64,000 bases of DNA from Hirudo medicinalis (taxonomy: Eukaryota; Annelida; Clitellata; Hirudinida; Hirudinidae). The position numbers and the translations under genes are program-made. The stretch spans positions 15,001 to 79,000 of the forward strand of contig MPNW01000117.1 in assembly GCA_011800805.1 (NCBI GenBank), given 5' to 3'. Below, in pieces: positions 38,117-51,000 of the stretch (position 1 is its first letter; every line of letters starts with the position of its first letter). The notes under the pieces were generated by a model. The model was not told the origin of the DNA. It did not search any database and saw nothing but the letters and a program-made list of their open reading frames with translations.

Positions 38117-39774
38117 ATGGGTGATTGTTGCAACAAGAAATGCTCTGATGAAACCAAACGGATCAAAGGAAGCATAAATCTTAAAAAATGTTTGGTATGC
38201 GTTTTTTGTGGTTTAGTTTTCGGAATTGCACACCATAGAGCGACTGGTAAGACCTCTACAAACGTATTGTGCAGTAGTTTTATGTTGAACTTTATAACTT
38301 CTATTTGCAGTGCTACATACAAACGTTATACAACATCAAATGATTTTTACAGAATTCACCCTGGTAAAATTTGGTTTATCGGCCCTTTCAACAAGTAACT
38401 ATGATTTTATTTCATGATTTGGTCAGTTCAATGTCAAAACATTTATTTCAAGGTATGTTTGCAATGTCTCTGATGGCTATGGTACCCCAGACAAGCAAAA
38501 TGTTTAATATGGCAACAAATCATTATTTCAACCAACTTTCTCAAAGGTCAATAACGACGAGAAGTGCAGGAGATGCATTGGCCGGTGTTGGAATGGCAAT
38601 GGCGGGATCGGTACTTTTCATGAATTTGATGACCAATGTGGGTAGTTAATTTATTTATTATTTTAAGTGCCCTGTCATTGTATTTGCACAATTTGGGATA
38701 CAAGTACCCAATTCAGGTATGACCAGTGATTAGACTGTCTGAGCTCAATATTAGCAAGATCTTATATCTGTTGATAGGATGAGGTTCATTATCATCAAGA
38801 TCTATTATGTACGTTAATAGGATTCATTCTCCTTGGGAATTTGTTTGCTGTCACCATTATTTGCTTGCTGAAACCCGACATAGATTCCTACCTCAAGCCA
38901 GCAATTGTGGAATCCAAAAACCCGTTAGGCTTTTCTTTGGATGCTAAATTTACTGAAATCATCTTTAATTATTTCTTCCTCAAATTTAGATGGTCACGCT
39001 CTCCATATTTCATGCTCTCGCTTCCAATTGTAGCCATGTTTGGCCTACTCGTCTGCGCATTTGAAACCTTGATCCCTTTCGATATAGATTCATCGGTTAG
39101 GCTGCTAGAATTTCAAATTTAAAGAGGCTTCATTGAAAGTTGACAACCATTAGGTAACGCCTCTGACAAACAAGGGCTTCATTTCTTCATATCCCTGGCC
39201 TCCCCATATCTGTGGTATCCTCTATGGGATCCTTCAAATACCCATGATTATGTCAATTCAGAGGACCATTATTGGTAGTGATGGCCTGGAGACCATAGCA
39301 TCTCAAATTCTTCGAAGGACCTCAAGGAAAGATATGTTCTTGGACGTACAAAAATCTTTGCTGGATGGGTTATTTCAAGTGTGAATATTTTTTCGACATG
39401 CTGCGATCGTCTGCATAACGGTCAAATTTATTGGCGCAGTTGCTCTTTGTGGGAGGAATTACGTCAGGAGGATTTTTGTCTGCCTACCAATCGCAATCAC
39501 TGGGCATAGACCAAGGGGTCCTACCAGTGATGGCCTTCATAGGAGGATTTTTAATGACGGTCGGTTCGAAGATAGGGGGAGGATCAATCTTGTAAGATCA
39601 ATTTGAATGGAGTTTATTGGAAAACCTTTGCATTTTTTAAAATTTCTTTTCTTTAGGAATCATGGACTGACAGGCATGGGGTTACTCTCCATAAAGAGTT
39701 TTTTGTCTATCATTTTGACTTTTGCTATCAGCAGTGTGACAGCATTCATCCTTCATTTAAATGGATTGTTGTAA
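38117..39774 (+). CDS. YeeE/YedE-type (Sulf_transp, DUF395) membrane transporter
   Basis: Eight exons in phase: 38117-38246, 38311-38394, 38453-38610, 38668-38716, 38821-39095, 39154-39378, 39440-39591, 39657-39774; 396 residues, about the bacterial size. Many hydrophobic segments: LVCVFCGLVFGIAHH, FAMSLMAMV, LAGVGMAMAGSCPVIVFAQF, GFILLGNLFAVTIICLL, PYFMLSLPIVAMFGLLVCAF, PPHICGILYGILQIPMIMS, LLFVGGITSGGFLSAYQS, MAFIGGFLMTVGSKIGGGSI and GLLSIKSFLSIILTFAI. The two inverted half-repeats G-x-G-M-A-x-A-G-S-C-P and G-S-K-x-G-G-G-S-x-x-N-H-G-L-T-G-M-G are the family signature. Bacterial members (TsuA) move thiosulfate. The second half normally has a Cys (GCTSGHG); here it is GSILNHG. Substrate in animals is unknown. 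The gene is fully spliced, so it is not bacterial contamination. Confidence 0.85.
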
Positions 39775-39969
39775 ATAACCTAGCAACATATCAGAACTCT
39801 ACAGTCAGAGAGAATTCCAATGAAGAAAATTTCTACACAAGTCTTTTTGCTATGTTTTCTAAACATGTATTTATATTTATTGTTAAGCCAAGACTGCTTT
39901 ATATTCAGCCATCTACAAGTTTGCCCCAAGTTTTTAGAAAGAACAAAAATGCAGTACGACTCAGTTTAT
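39775..39969. other. Short gap between convergent genes
   Basis: 195 bp between two stop codons, shared by both 3' UTRs. Confidence 0.5.
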
Positions 39970-41058
39970 CTATCGTCCCTCAATCATCTTGTCTCTTATC
40001 AAAGCAGACTCCTCAAACTTTATCATGAAGGCCGTACCCTCGTGCCAGTGTGCAGTCACTTTGGCAGGCTGCACAATCAAAAATTAGATTATATACAGAT
40101 ATAAATCGTCGGCGACAATCCCACACTCACAAAGTTGCTGAAATTTAATATAGCTTCGATGACGCCTGCCATGAAAGCAGCACAATTCAAGCTCGACTGT
40201 CTGCCTGATGTTGAGAGGAAATTAAAATATAATTTTAGTATTTGCTCCCACATGTTAATTCCAATGACTAGACTTAAGTAAACTAGTTTGCAAAAATTGT
40301 TCACAAGATTAATCTGTCAATGAACCATTACTGGATGGTCATCACTTTGAATATTATCATAAAATGTCAGGTATTGGCTAGTAATGAATAATATTCTAGA
40401 GAACTGACCTCCATCAGATGGGTTTGAAATGAATTTGTTCACTAAGGGGTCCTTGTCAATGATGTAGTCTAGGATGCACAAAATCCCAATGTTAATTAGT
40501 TGTCACTTTCACAAGTAAGGGTGAGTGTCTTACATATCTTCTCATCATCGTTGGCATGTTCTAGCTTGTCTGCTTCTCTACCAAACAAGCTCTGAAATTA
40601 GTACAATTTGGCTAGAGCATTTTTCAGACAACCAGATGTTAAAAGGTGGCCACCTTCCAAACATTGGATTTGATGAAGATCAAAATGTTCACGAGTTTGG
40701 TTTCTCGTTTATAACCCTTCTCCCTAAGCACGATTACGTCCAGAAATCTTTGACCAACATGCTGTCCATATTCTGAAAGTCTGAGGATGCGTTTTGGAGT
40801 TCACAACTAAAGTGGATCTTGGAAAATCCATTAAAACATACTTTTGCTGCAGTTCAGGAATAGTATTAACTCTATTGTGGCAGTACTTCACGATCTCAGA
40901 AAATAGTAGTGCAAAAACACTTATGCTAATCTGAATAAAAACAATTGAATCGTCAGGATGTACTCGCTCGATCGTTTAAGCTTACAAACCTCGCTTTTCC
41001 CCCGACTGAGTGACTTGTCTAATATATTAGCTTTACTTTCTTTTCTGAGCAGCGCCAT
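39970..41058 (-). CDS. TRAPPC5: TRAPPC5 (Trs31/Bet3 family) subunit of TRAPP tethering complexes
   Basis: Seven exons in phase: 40990-41058, 40842-40930, 40654-40780, 40534-40591, 40409-40468, 40131-40204, 39970-40068; 191 residues (human 188). It reads ILDKSLSRGKSEISISVFAL, LLFSEIVKYC, LSEYGQHVGQRFLDVIVLRE, KRETKLVNILIFIKSNVWK, LFGREADKLEHANDDEKIYY, SSLNCAAFMAGVIEAILNF and VTAHWHEGTAFMIKFEES, matching TRAPPC5 throughout. It is a core subunit of the TRAPP II/III Rab-activating complexes at the Golgi and autophagosomes. The acceptor of exon 40654-40780 lies 8 bases upstream of a competing AG; only the upstream one keeps the frame. Confidence 0.96.
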
Positions 41059-41438
41059 AACTTCACACAGCAAAACGGCCGCAGAACCAGAACCTCACCT
41101 AAATTGTTTACTAGGTGTCAGATGGTTACGTTAGAGTTTTGTTATTATAAATTAATAAAAATTGTTAAACATTATAACAATTTGTTAAATTTTTTGTGTA
41201 ATATTGTATACATATATCGGCTTTTCATGTGATATCTTTACAATTAAATCCAACTACACTTTTTACATTATTATATTATTAAAATATTTGTAACTTTATA
41301 AATATAATTATTTTTATTTTTTATAATAATAAATTAAATGTTAAAATTTCTTAGATGTTATATTGTCGTTGCCGCATGCTGCTCATTTCTAATTTCATCA
41401 TACTTACGGTTTAGTATTGCTGGTTTTTTCTCGCAAAT
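41059..41438. promoter_or_regulatory. Divergent promoter region between TRAPPC5 and the DEAD-box helicase gene
   Basis: 380 bp, AT-rich (41150-41350), between start codons on opposite strands. No specific element assigned. Confidence 0.45.
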
Positions 41439-44400
41439 ATGTTCTCGAAGTGTGTTCGTCAGATTTTGTCTAAGAACCTGAATTTAAATGTCGCAAGAAA
41501 TCTTTTATCTGGTCGACCATTTAGCGGGAGGAAATTGGTTATTTTCCAATCTTCAACCGAAGGACATCTATTGAGGACCTTACCTGTGAGGTCATTTTCA
41601 GTGTCCAAGACATTTCTTGATAATGCTAATGCCAATGCTGCTGAAGAAGATTATATGGTGAGCTTTGAAAATTAATTATGAACTGTGCGGTATTAAATAA
41701 CTCTTCAAAACTTATATTTTAGTATGGCGCCGAGTCCGAAGAATGGACAAAAGTTAAAGACTGCACGGATGAGACTACAGGAGCATTTAGTAACTTTAAT
41801 CTGTCTCAAAAGACTATTAAGAAGCTAAATGGTAGTTATATATTTTTGTTGTTGAGTGCGTTTGATTTGATTCTTAAGGCAGATTTCTTGTACACCCACA
41901 GACCAAGGAATTAAATATTTCTTTCCTGTACAGAGCAATACTTACCAACCTATTTATGATGAATATGATGTCATTGTACAAGCAAGTAAGTTTCGTTAAT
42001 GATTATTTTTCATAAAACGTTTGATAATCCACAATTTTGTTTGTCTTTTCAGGAACTGGATCTGGAAAGACTGTAAGTGAAATAAAAGACCTAATTACAG
42101 CTAAATCATGCACATGATCATATCATATATTTATATTTATATATATTTTTATATTTATATTTATATATTTTATTTTCTCAGATGTCTTATGCCATTCCAC
42201 TGGTAGAGAAGCTGCTCTCTAGTAAGACTCACTCTCACAATCCAAGGGTATGCATTACTTTCAATCTTTGTGGTTAAAGGCTGAGTTTACTTGAATACAA
42301 CTTTTAATATTTCAGATGCTTGTCTTGACCCCAACGAGGGAACTGGCCAATCAGGTTGCACAAGTGGTGGATTCTTTGACCGATGAGCTGAGGGTGGTCC
42401 CTGTTTATGGGGGGTCTTCCATTACTTCTCAAGGTTATTTTCACACATTGACTGATAATTTCCTGAACGTGTTTTTTTGCATGAAGTATGAATTGCTTAT
42501 GGATCAAACGATCTAATAATTTCCTTGCAATTATATCTAGAGAACCAGCTGCGAAGGAGAGCAGATATTGTTGTTGGCACTCCAGGTCGCATCCTCGACC
42601 TTATTTCCAGGGGTTCATTGAATCTCAATGAGTTGGAGCATGTCGTGTTGGATGAAGTCGACAGGATGCTCGACATGGGCTTTTCCGACGATGTCGACAA
42701 GATCCTCAAGAACAGATACAGAAAAGGTAAAAATCTGTTGTGCTTAAATTGGACTGCTGTGCAGACTTGTGTTGCCAATGCTGTAGAATACGATGGTACC
42801 AATAGAGATTAGGTAAGAATAATCTTAATGAGCGACTATTCCCACAGACAAGAGGGAGTCCAACCCGCAGACCCTGCTCTTCTCAGCCACCGTTCCTCAC
42901 TGGGTTCGCGAAACTTCCAAGAAGTACCTCAGCCGTGACTTGAAGATGATCGATCTCATTGGTCAGCACTCCAACAGGACTGCAGTGAATGTCAAGGTGA
43001 CATTACATTGAGATTCATTTGGTCATGGTGTTGGTTTGTTATACATTTGGGGGTGGTGATTATGATTATGCATACAGCATAGAATTGCTAAAAGTAACAA
43101 TCAATTCAAAATAATATCGACACAGTTGTAAGGCTTAAATGTTCATGTCGGTGAATGACGTGTTTAAATTTTCAGCACATGGCCGTAGCTTGCAGTGTTT
43201 CTGAAAGGATCGGCGTAATCCAGGATGCTCTGAGGAGGCATTCCGAAGATGGGTCCCCTGCAAAAGTGATCGTATTTTGCCAGACCAAGAGGGAAGTCGA
43301 TAATCTGGGCGGACACAGAGCTCTGAGAGGAAAAGTTGGGACACTCCATGGTGATGTGTCTCAGGCAATGAGGGAGAGCACTCTTAAGGTGAGAACCTCT
43401 CGCTTATTGGATTCTATCGTCATATCATAATCGTAAGACTATGTTTTGTGTGACTGCCATGACTTTTCATATGAACCACATTAATATTCCAGAGATTCAA
43501 AGATGGATATCTTTCTTGTCTGGTGGCCACGGACGTTGCGGCCAGAGGTTTGGACGTGCCCGATGTCGACGTCGTCATCCAGTGCTCGCCACCGACGGTC
43601 GGTTACTTTTTTTTGACTACCGATTAATTAACATCCATCGAGTAACTTGTAATTAGAGAGTGAATTTAACAGAGTATTGGATGAAAATAACTCGTAATGC
43701 TTTCAGGACGTCGAGTCCTACATTCATAGGTCGGGGAGGACGGGCAGAGCGGGGAAATCTGGCGAGTCGATCCTGTTGTACGCACCCCACGAGTCGAGCG
43801 ACTTGAGGAAAATCGAGGGCGTCGCAGTAAGTGAACGTCATTATGTGATTGCTGTCATTGGTGATTGAACTTGTAATCGATATGTGATTGCTGTCGTTGG
43901 CGATTGAGCTTGTGATCGGTGGTCAATGTGGTCGCTTGTGAATGTGGGCCGTTTAATTCCAGGGCTTCACCTTCGATAAGGTCGTCTTCCAGAAATCCGA
44001 TGAGGATGTTCATAGGGATGTCACCAGGTTGATTTGTTTTCTTCGTTCGCATTTGTGCGTTTGTCGTTCTACTTGACGAACGTCAAGTCCGGCATTGTCG
44101 GCTCGAGTTTCCACTGAAAATTTTGCTATAGGGCCCTCGACAACGTGAACGAAAGTAGCCGTCTGAAGTTTGAAGGGATTGCCAAAGAGTTGGCCAAGGG
44201 CTCCGACCCAATGACGCTTTTGTCCGCTGCCATTGCAGTTATTGCAGGTCACGAGCAGAAGTCTCTCATCACCTTCCAGCCTGTTAGTTTTTATATGTAA
44301 TTATGTAATATATGAAATAATGTATAATAAAATATATAATATACCATTATATAATAATATATAATATACCATTATATAATAATATATAATATACCATTAT

Positions 44401-45064
44401 ATAATTTTTATTATTTCCCTTAAAATTTTGTGATTTTTAAACTTGTGAGACTCAGTAAACAATGATTGGCACTTAAATAGGGCATGGTGACATACAAGTT
44501 GGAATCTAACAAGAAGTTCTCTCATCTTTGGGAGGCAGAGAGTCTCCTGAGAAGGATTATGCCTGAAACAAATGTTTACAACATCAAGATCTGTGCTAAC
44601 CATGAGGTAAACGTCAATAATCACAATGGCATTCTTGTTTATCGTTAAGAGCTGCCTGTTCGTGCTGCAATAGATTGCCAAGGAAGCCTTACTACTATTT
44701 GCATTCGTAGGGTTTCGTCTTTGACGTTCCGATGAAACAAGAGAAGACGTTGCTCGAGAGTTGCCAGGGAAATGATAATTTGTCGGTCAAAGCCATCGAC
44801 GTCCTGCCGAACCTCGAGACCTCAACATCCGAGAAGCACAGATCCGGTTCGTTGAATTCGGGATTCGGCCGCAGTTACGGACAAGAGAGGAGGTTCTCGG
44901 AACTCGGAGGCTCTGGAAGGCACTCTAGAAGGTCCATTTCTCAATTTGGAGAAAATCAATTTGGAGAAAAGCAATTTGGAGAGAGATTTGAGGGCAGGCA
45001 ATTTGAGAGAAAAAAATTTGACAGGCCAGAATCTGTTCCACGTTGGCGCCGTTCTTGGGAGTAG
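41439..45064 (+). CDS. DDX21/DDX50-type DEAD-box RNA helicase with GUCT domain and a putative mitochondrial presequence
   Basis: Fifteen exons: 41439-41657, 41723-41831, 41902-41985, 42053-42072, 42182-42247, 42316-42433, 42541-42726, 42848-42996, 43176-43388, 43493-43597, 43707-43826, 43963-44027, 44132-44282, 44481-44606, 44711-45064; 694 residues. Helicase motifs: ARTGSGKT (I), PTRELA (Ia), TPGR (Ib), LDEVD (II, the DEVD form of DDX21/50), SAT (III), VFCQTK (IV), [10 protein letters not shown] (V) and [10 protein letters not shown] (VI). The Q region reads [16 protein letters not shown]. After the core come the GUCT-like part ([28 protein letters not shown]) and an Arg/Gly/Phe-rich tail. 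The N-terminus [20 protein letters not shown] has many Arg/Lys and no acidic residue for about 40 positions, as mitochondrial presequences do, unlike the acidic N-terminus of nucleolar DDX21. A 20-nt micro-exon (42053-42072) codes most of motif I. Confidence 0.92.
44325..44402. repeat. AT-rich tandem repeat, about 26-bp unit, three copies
   Basis: Units with taatatataatataccatta repeat inside an intron of the helicase gene. Confidence 0.75.
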
Positions 45065-48000
45065 ACAAAATTTCCAGTGATTTAGTTCTGAAATTGAAAT
45101 TATGGAAACAGATTCTTCACAATTTTTCATAAAAAATGTAGGTCCTTGAAAATTTGTTTAGGCACTTGTTTTGGTGGTATTTCATGTTTCATGTTTGAGA
45201 GTTTACGATGAAAGAATGATTCCATGTGTTTTTTTTTTAAGTAAAATTTTTGAACCTTTCTGAAATAAGCGTAGTTCTGTGATTGATTGTTATAATGCCG
45301 TTTTGATCATTCATTCTGAGCACCGATCTTGTGCAGCTACACGGGTTAGTTACGAGCACAGTAGCACATCTTTTGGTGGTTTTATATCCCGATGTATGCG
45401 CAACGAATAGAAAATGAATTTTCCGAGGGGTGTGTCAGTTCCAAGCGCGCGGGATGGTGATCGCAGTCACTTTAAAAAAAAAGTCTAAAACTAAAAATTT
45501 AAACAACTAAAATTTAACGAAAATCGCGAACTAGTTAGGAATGTGCGTTGGATGTGACTTTCGTGGTGACTCTTTCCAGTATAAACTCAGAATTGCAAAC
45601 TAGGCTCAAATCACAGGTTAGAATGGTGTTTTCTCGAAAGGTACATTTCTATGTGATAAGAAATCTTATGCATTTATGAGGCCCGCTAATGTTAGGAGGT
45701 ACTCGATTTAATGTTCACAATTAGAATCAGGTTAATGAAGTTAATTCGGGCCTCGAACCAATGATGATGTTGCGGTTAATAAGCTGTTGCGAAGGACGTC
45801 TTTGTGAATCCTTACATGGGAATATCTTAAACATTCAAATATATGTGTTCATAATTAAATTAAAAGATTATTTTTGCAATATCCCTGTATGCCGTGAATT
45901 TCTAAAAAATTTAACTAAAAACAACGACCAGAAAAAGTTGCTGTACTTTTTTCCAATGCGTGATATGAGCAAATGTAATTATCGTTCGTGCGATTAAAAA
46001 TATGGAATGTGACGTGACCTGACATCAAATCTCGGAACAAATGACGTCTCTGGCGATGCCGCTCGTCAACAACTCGAATTTCGGCCTGCATTGAACCGAT
46101 GGAAGATGTCGTTTTTTTTGTTTTTGTTTTTAATTGTTTTACAATTTCATATTTTCACAGCGGGATTTTTTGAAAAATCGGGTGCATTAAAAAATGCCTG
46201 TGCTAATTCGTCAAGTAATTTCACCAAAATCGGGCATAAATTGTTAATACCTAATATCGAAGAAAATTTAAAACGAGGCGCTAATTTAGGCTGTGCCTAA
46301 AAAAGAGGCAGGCTCGATTTTCTTGCTACTCCGATGTCAAAGATGGCTCATCATTTTCCAGTTATACCACTTTCCGCGATAATAGGGAACGTCTGACGGA
46401 CTAAATGGAAACGAAGGAGAGCATCGCCTGGGCAATTTATCATGCAAACTGAGCCCAACGAAAAGCTTCGTTGACCCGTTCAGTGCCTGTTGGTGCCGCA
46501 AAACACATTCACTTGTGCATTAAACATGCGTTCCCCTTTCACGACTACTCATTCATCGCCACCCTCATGTCGAGTACTCCCCTCACTCCCCATCCATTAT
46601 TCACTACTGGTTCGTTGCAATTCGCTCACCCGCGGCCGAACGGCGCTTGAGTGGCTGAGTCCCGACGTAGAATCAAAAGACCACGATGCAGACGATAACT
46701 TGCATTGGGCCTGGCGATAATTGAATTGAAATTACATCGCTCTATGGGGATCAGCTCGCCAGGGAAGCGGAGGTCATGATGGACGATCTCGTCTTTTGTT
46801 TCAATTCCGCTCTCCTCCTTTCTTCTCTTTCACTCTATCGTCCTGTTCGTCCTGGAAGCTTAGCTCCGATTTTCCGGAGGAAGTTCAGGTCTTTCATCTA
46901 AAAATTTCTTGCTTGCTTTCCTTAAACGATCGCTCTTTAATGATTCTGTGGTTTCACATTTCCTCAAGCGACTTGCCTCAGTTCTGAGGCCCATATCTTC
47001 TTGAATTAGCCTCTAGCATGTGAGAATTTGAAGTTCAAAGTAATTAAACTGTTAAAAACCAAACCACCTTCGATCATATAACTTCGGGCCAGGTATGCAG
47101 TGGAGCGAACGTTATCAAAAAGTCGATTTCCCCAGCATAATGGAAAACCTCGATGACACGAATAACGAAGGCCTTCCGGATTCATCAACGTATCCGCTTT
47201 CCAGACGGAAAAGCGAAACGTCGTCTTAATCAGCTTTGGCAGGATCGCGATTATGTTTTATTCCTGATCTTTTCCATGCAAACTTAAACTTTCTTTGATT
47301 TCTTTATTATTATTTTTTTTTGTGCAACTTTTTAGACATTAAGAAAGGATTCCAGTATTGCGAATTGAAGAGAATTTGTTATTTTCAATTTCAAATTTTC
47401 GGTGTTTAATTTCGCAACTGCTAAGAAAATAAACGAAAAAATCCTTCTTGCTTCTCGAAATCAAACGGTGATCTCGGATCTCACCGAAGATTAGCAAGTA
47501 GTAAAAGAAAGAATTTAAAATTCCAAGAGGATTTTGCTTCCCTAGCGTGTTTATAGTTCAATTAAAATTCTTCGGCGTTGTTCCAAAGATTTACGATAAT
47601 CCAAGATGGCGGAATCCTACCCAGCTGCTGAAGATTTCACGGTTTCCAGGAACTCATCCCGTGATTAAGGAGAGGATATCAACAGGGAAAATCTTTCCAT
47701 GGAAGGTCGACCATTTCACAGCTGACAGCCACGTCACGTCGTCCATTGAAAGAGCAGACGAGACGTACCGATGACGTGTCGAGTCCTGAATGGGAGTTTT
47801 CCTTACAGTAATCAATCTCATCCAGGCGCTTTCCTTCTAGAATTAATTATTCCTCTGCGCATGACAGGAAAGACCTTGTTAGAACGTACATTTGAGGTAT
47901 GGGCGTCCACTCTGCAAACCCTTGTCAAATAGCTCTTATTTCGACTGTTTCTAGGGTTTTTATCTCCTACAAAACATGGCCGATCCTGCACGAAGAGATA

Positions 48001-51000
48001 GCAAGAAAGCAATAACAAACCAATCTCTCATCTCCGTCTGCCAAACTATTTCCACTTCTGGGAAGTTGACGTTGGGCAAGTGGTTAAAACGCATTCATAC
48101 GGCTCTTATTTCCAGGTTGCTTGCATGTCTGAGAACGGAAAACAACATTTCCAGCGCGCAGCAGTCACATTCGGAAGCACAGGATGCGCGCTTCACTGCA
48201 AAAAGCTCAAACGTGTCTTGCGGAGTGGACGACGATTCCAAAGTCTCCGGTCCCCTATTCACTTCGGTAATCTGATCTTCCAATTGCATTTACTTGCATT
48301 TAAATAGATTGAAAAAATCATCGACTACAATTAAATGTTTACTGCTTCAACGATTTCTGGCAATCCACCCGAAAAGGATAGAAACGGATGAGTAAAATCA
48401 TTCGGTGAAGACTCGAACCTCCAAGTGAGTTGCATTAAATTTGAATTGCATTCAGAGAAATTCCTGCAATCATCACCTCCATCTGGTTATTTCCTTAATT
48501 GAGAACTTGAAGATTCGAACGTCCTCGATTTGTTGCCGCTCAAGATGGCTAGAAGATTCGTAAACATACAGGCAAGTCTTTTAAAAGTGGATTGAGAACA
48601 AAAGACAATTTTCGCTTGCCAGTCGCGAGACTTCAGGCTCCCCAAAAGGGGACGTTATTTATGGATGCCTAATTTTGCCAATTTTGCATTTTTTTTATTC
48701 TTACATTTGAACCGTCTTGGCAGAAATTTGAGTCTGAGCTCTAATTAGCAGTTAGCTCACTCTCGACTAAATGCCGTCACGTCATGCAATAAACCCTGTA
48801 TTTTATATTCGATTGAATTTTGATTTAGTAAAAGCTCAACGGACAGAACATGAAATTCACTTTCAGCGAATTGTCAGCTTCTCGAATTAGATGAAAAACG
48901 ATTAAAAGTTATTTCTGGACTTTAATTTTCACATTTTCAACAGAAATTCGCATGGCTTTAACCCAATCATAATCCATCTCTCCGCTCGAATTGTCATCGG
49001 GCAGTTAGGCGGAAATATTTTTTTAATAAAAAGTTTTATCTCGATGGTAGGCCGGGGTTCCGGATACGTCTCCGGGGCCTGCACTTGTCCCATCATTCTA
49101 TCTATCTATCATAATATCCATCCGGCCCTTTCCATTCTTTGCCATGGAAATGGCCCGCAAACAAGGCCGTAAATGACTCTTTCAATAAAAGAGTATTAAT
49201 GTCGCCCACAACAAAATGTCGGCAACATCAAAATTCAGTCGTTCTCTCGGGCAAAACATTATTTCTGCTTAGTGGACTTTCTATTTCGACATTAAATATT
49301 GAAAATGCGCAAGGAATTTAAAACTTAGTTTTCCTTCTTAAATCATTTTTGTTATTAATAAATTCTTAACGAAGCCCGCACAATGTGACATTTCCACGAG
49401 AATCACGACGCTCTCCGAGTTGTTTTATGGCGTGAGCTGTTTAAAAGTAAACTGTTTACCTAAATTGGAAAGTAAAAATAACTGGCAGGTCCACTCGAAA
49501 ATTGTTAATTTGAAATAAAGATAGAAACAAACAAAAATAATATAATTAATGAAATAGCGAAACTCGTAATCATCAAGATCGCCGAACCGTTTCCTTGTCA
49601 ATTTTCGAATCCAGTTTTGAATGGAAAACTGCTGGACGGAGAATTGATAAGGGCACGTTGAAGGCAGGAAACATGCATAATGGAAGACTCTTTTCTGGAA
49701 GCATCCTCAGACCGGTGCTGATCACAGATTGTTTTCCTTGGATCACTCGTCACTTTCTTCTGGTGCTTTGAAACATTTCGAAATTAGTATGCCGGCAGAT
49801 GCTTGTTTCGTTTCGTGAATAATTAATATTTAATGATAGTTTCGATTGAAACTATAATTTGGAAAATAAATATTTCAAATTACGCATGAATGCATGTTTA
49901 ATATAAAACGATGGCTAACATTTAATATATAAGTCAGAAGTAAGCACGAAATTTCTCTTTATGCTCGTGATCACTGAGTTTCAACGAAACTCCAATCATT
50001 TTGAAGGACCACGTCAACCTCGTTAAGAACTACTTGGAGACGTGAAAAGTGAAAGATATGGGAGCAAATATTTGCCGAATTTAACTTCGCGTGAAATGCG
50101 CTAAAATGCCACAAATTCCTCGAAGAAAATGATATTCTTCGATTTCTCTGCAGGTATTTTGATAATTCACTGGATTCCTTTCATTCGCGTGTGAACTGAA
50201 ATCTTTCCAGGAGATATCTGGTCCGACGATCTTTTGGGCCAGCACATCATCATCATCATCCTCATCATCACCATCATCAGGTTCATCGATGATTCAAGTT
50301 TGGAGCATCTTTGCTTTGTTCTTTTCTTCAGTAAATAAATATATTAGCATGAAGAGGAAGATGCAGATGATGGTATAAGTTAAAATTATAATTAATTTAT
50401 TGAAGACACCGTAAGTTAATTTGTTTGAGCCGACGAGTACTTGAAGTTGACCTCTCGAAGGAGTTTGAGAGCAAATAAAGGCAAAATAAAATATTTTCTG
50501 ACAAGGAGGTGAACTCTCATCAAGAGGATTGTCACGCGATTAGAACAGGAATAGAAAGCCACGCATTTGAATTCAAAAATAATATTATAAAAATTATTAA
50601 ACTTTAGAAAATAAACAATTGCAATTTAAAATCTACAAACAAATGGACCAACATCTCAGCGGTAGTTAAAAATACACCCACACAAGAAAACTAAGGAACA
50701 CCACCTAGGATATTAGCGGTCAATGTGAACAGACCAAAGGTGCCAAAAGGGTCGACAGAACTAGAAATAAACACGTCAAAATAATGTCTTCAGAATCAGA
50801 TGATCAAACATTCACTTAAGGCTTTTGAAAACGAATTATCTTCATCGTCGTCTTCATCATCATCGCCTTCTTAATCATTGTCAGAACCAATATTACTTAT
50901 TGGCGACGAGTATGAGAGTCACTTGAGGTTAGCGAGACAGTTTTAAATGGCGAATACTTTTTGGAATTCCTCAGTGAGGTCAATCCTTCGTTATGTAACT

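Noticed and set aside
47976..48275. 99-codon frame MADPARRDSKKAITNQ...
   Set aside because: No family features, no conserved block, and neighbouring frames look the same; chance frame.
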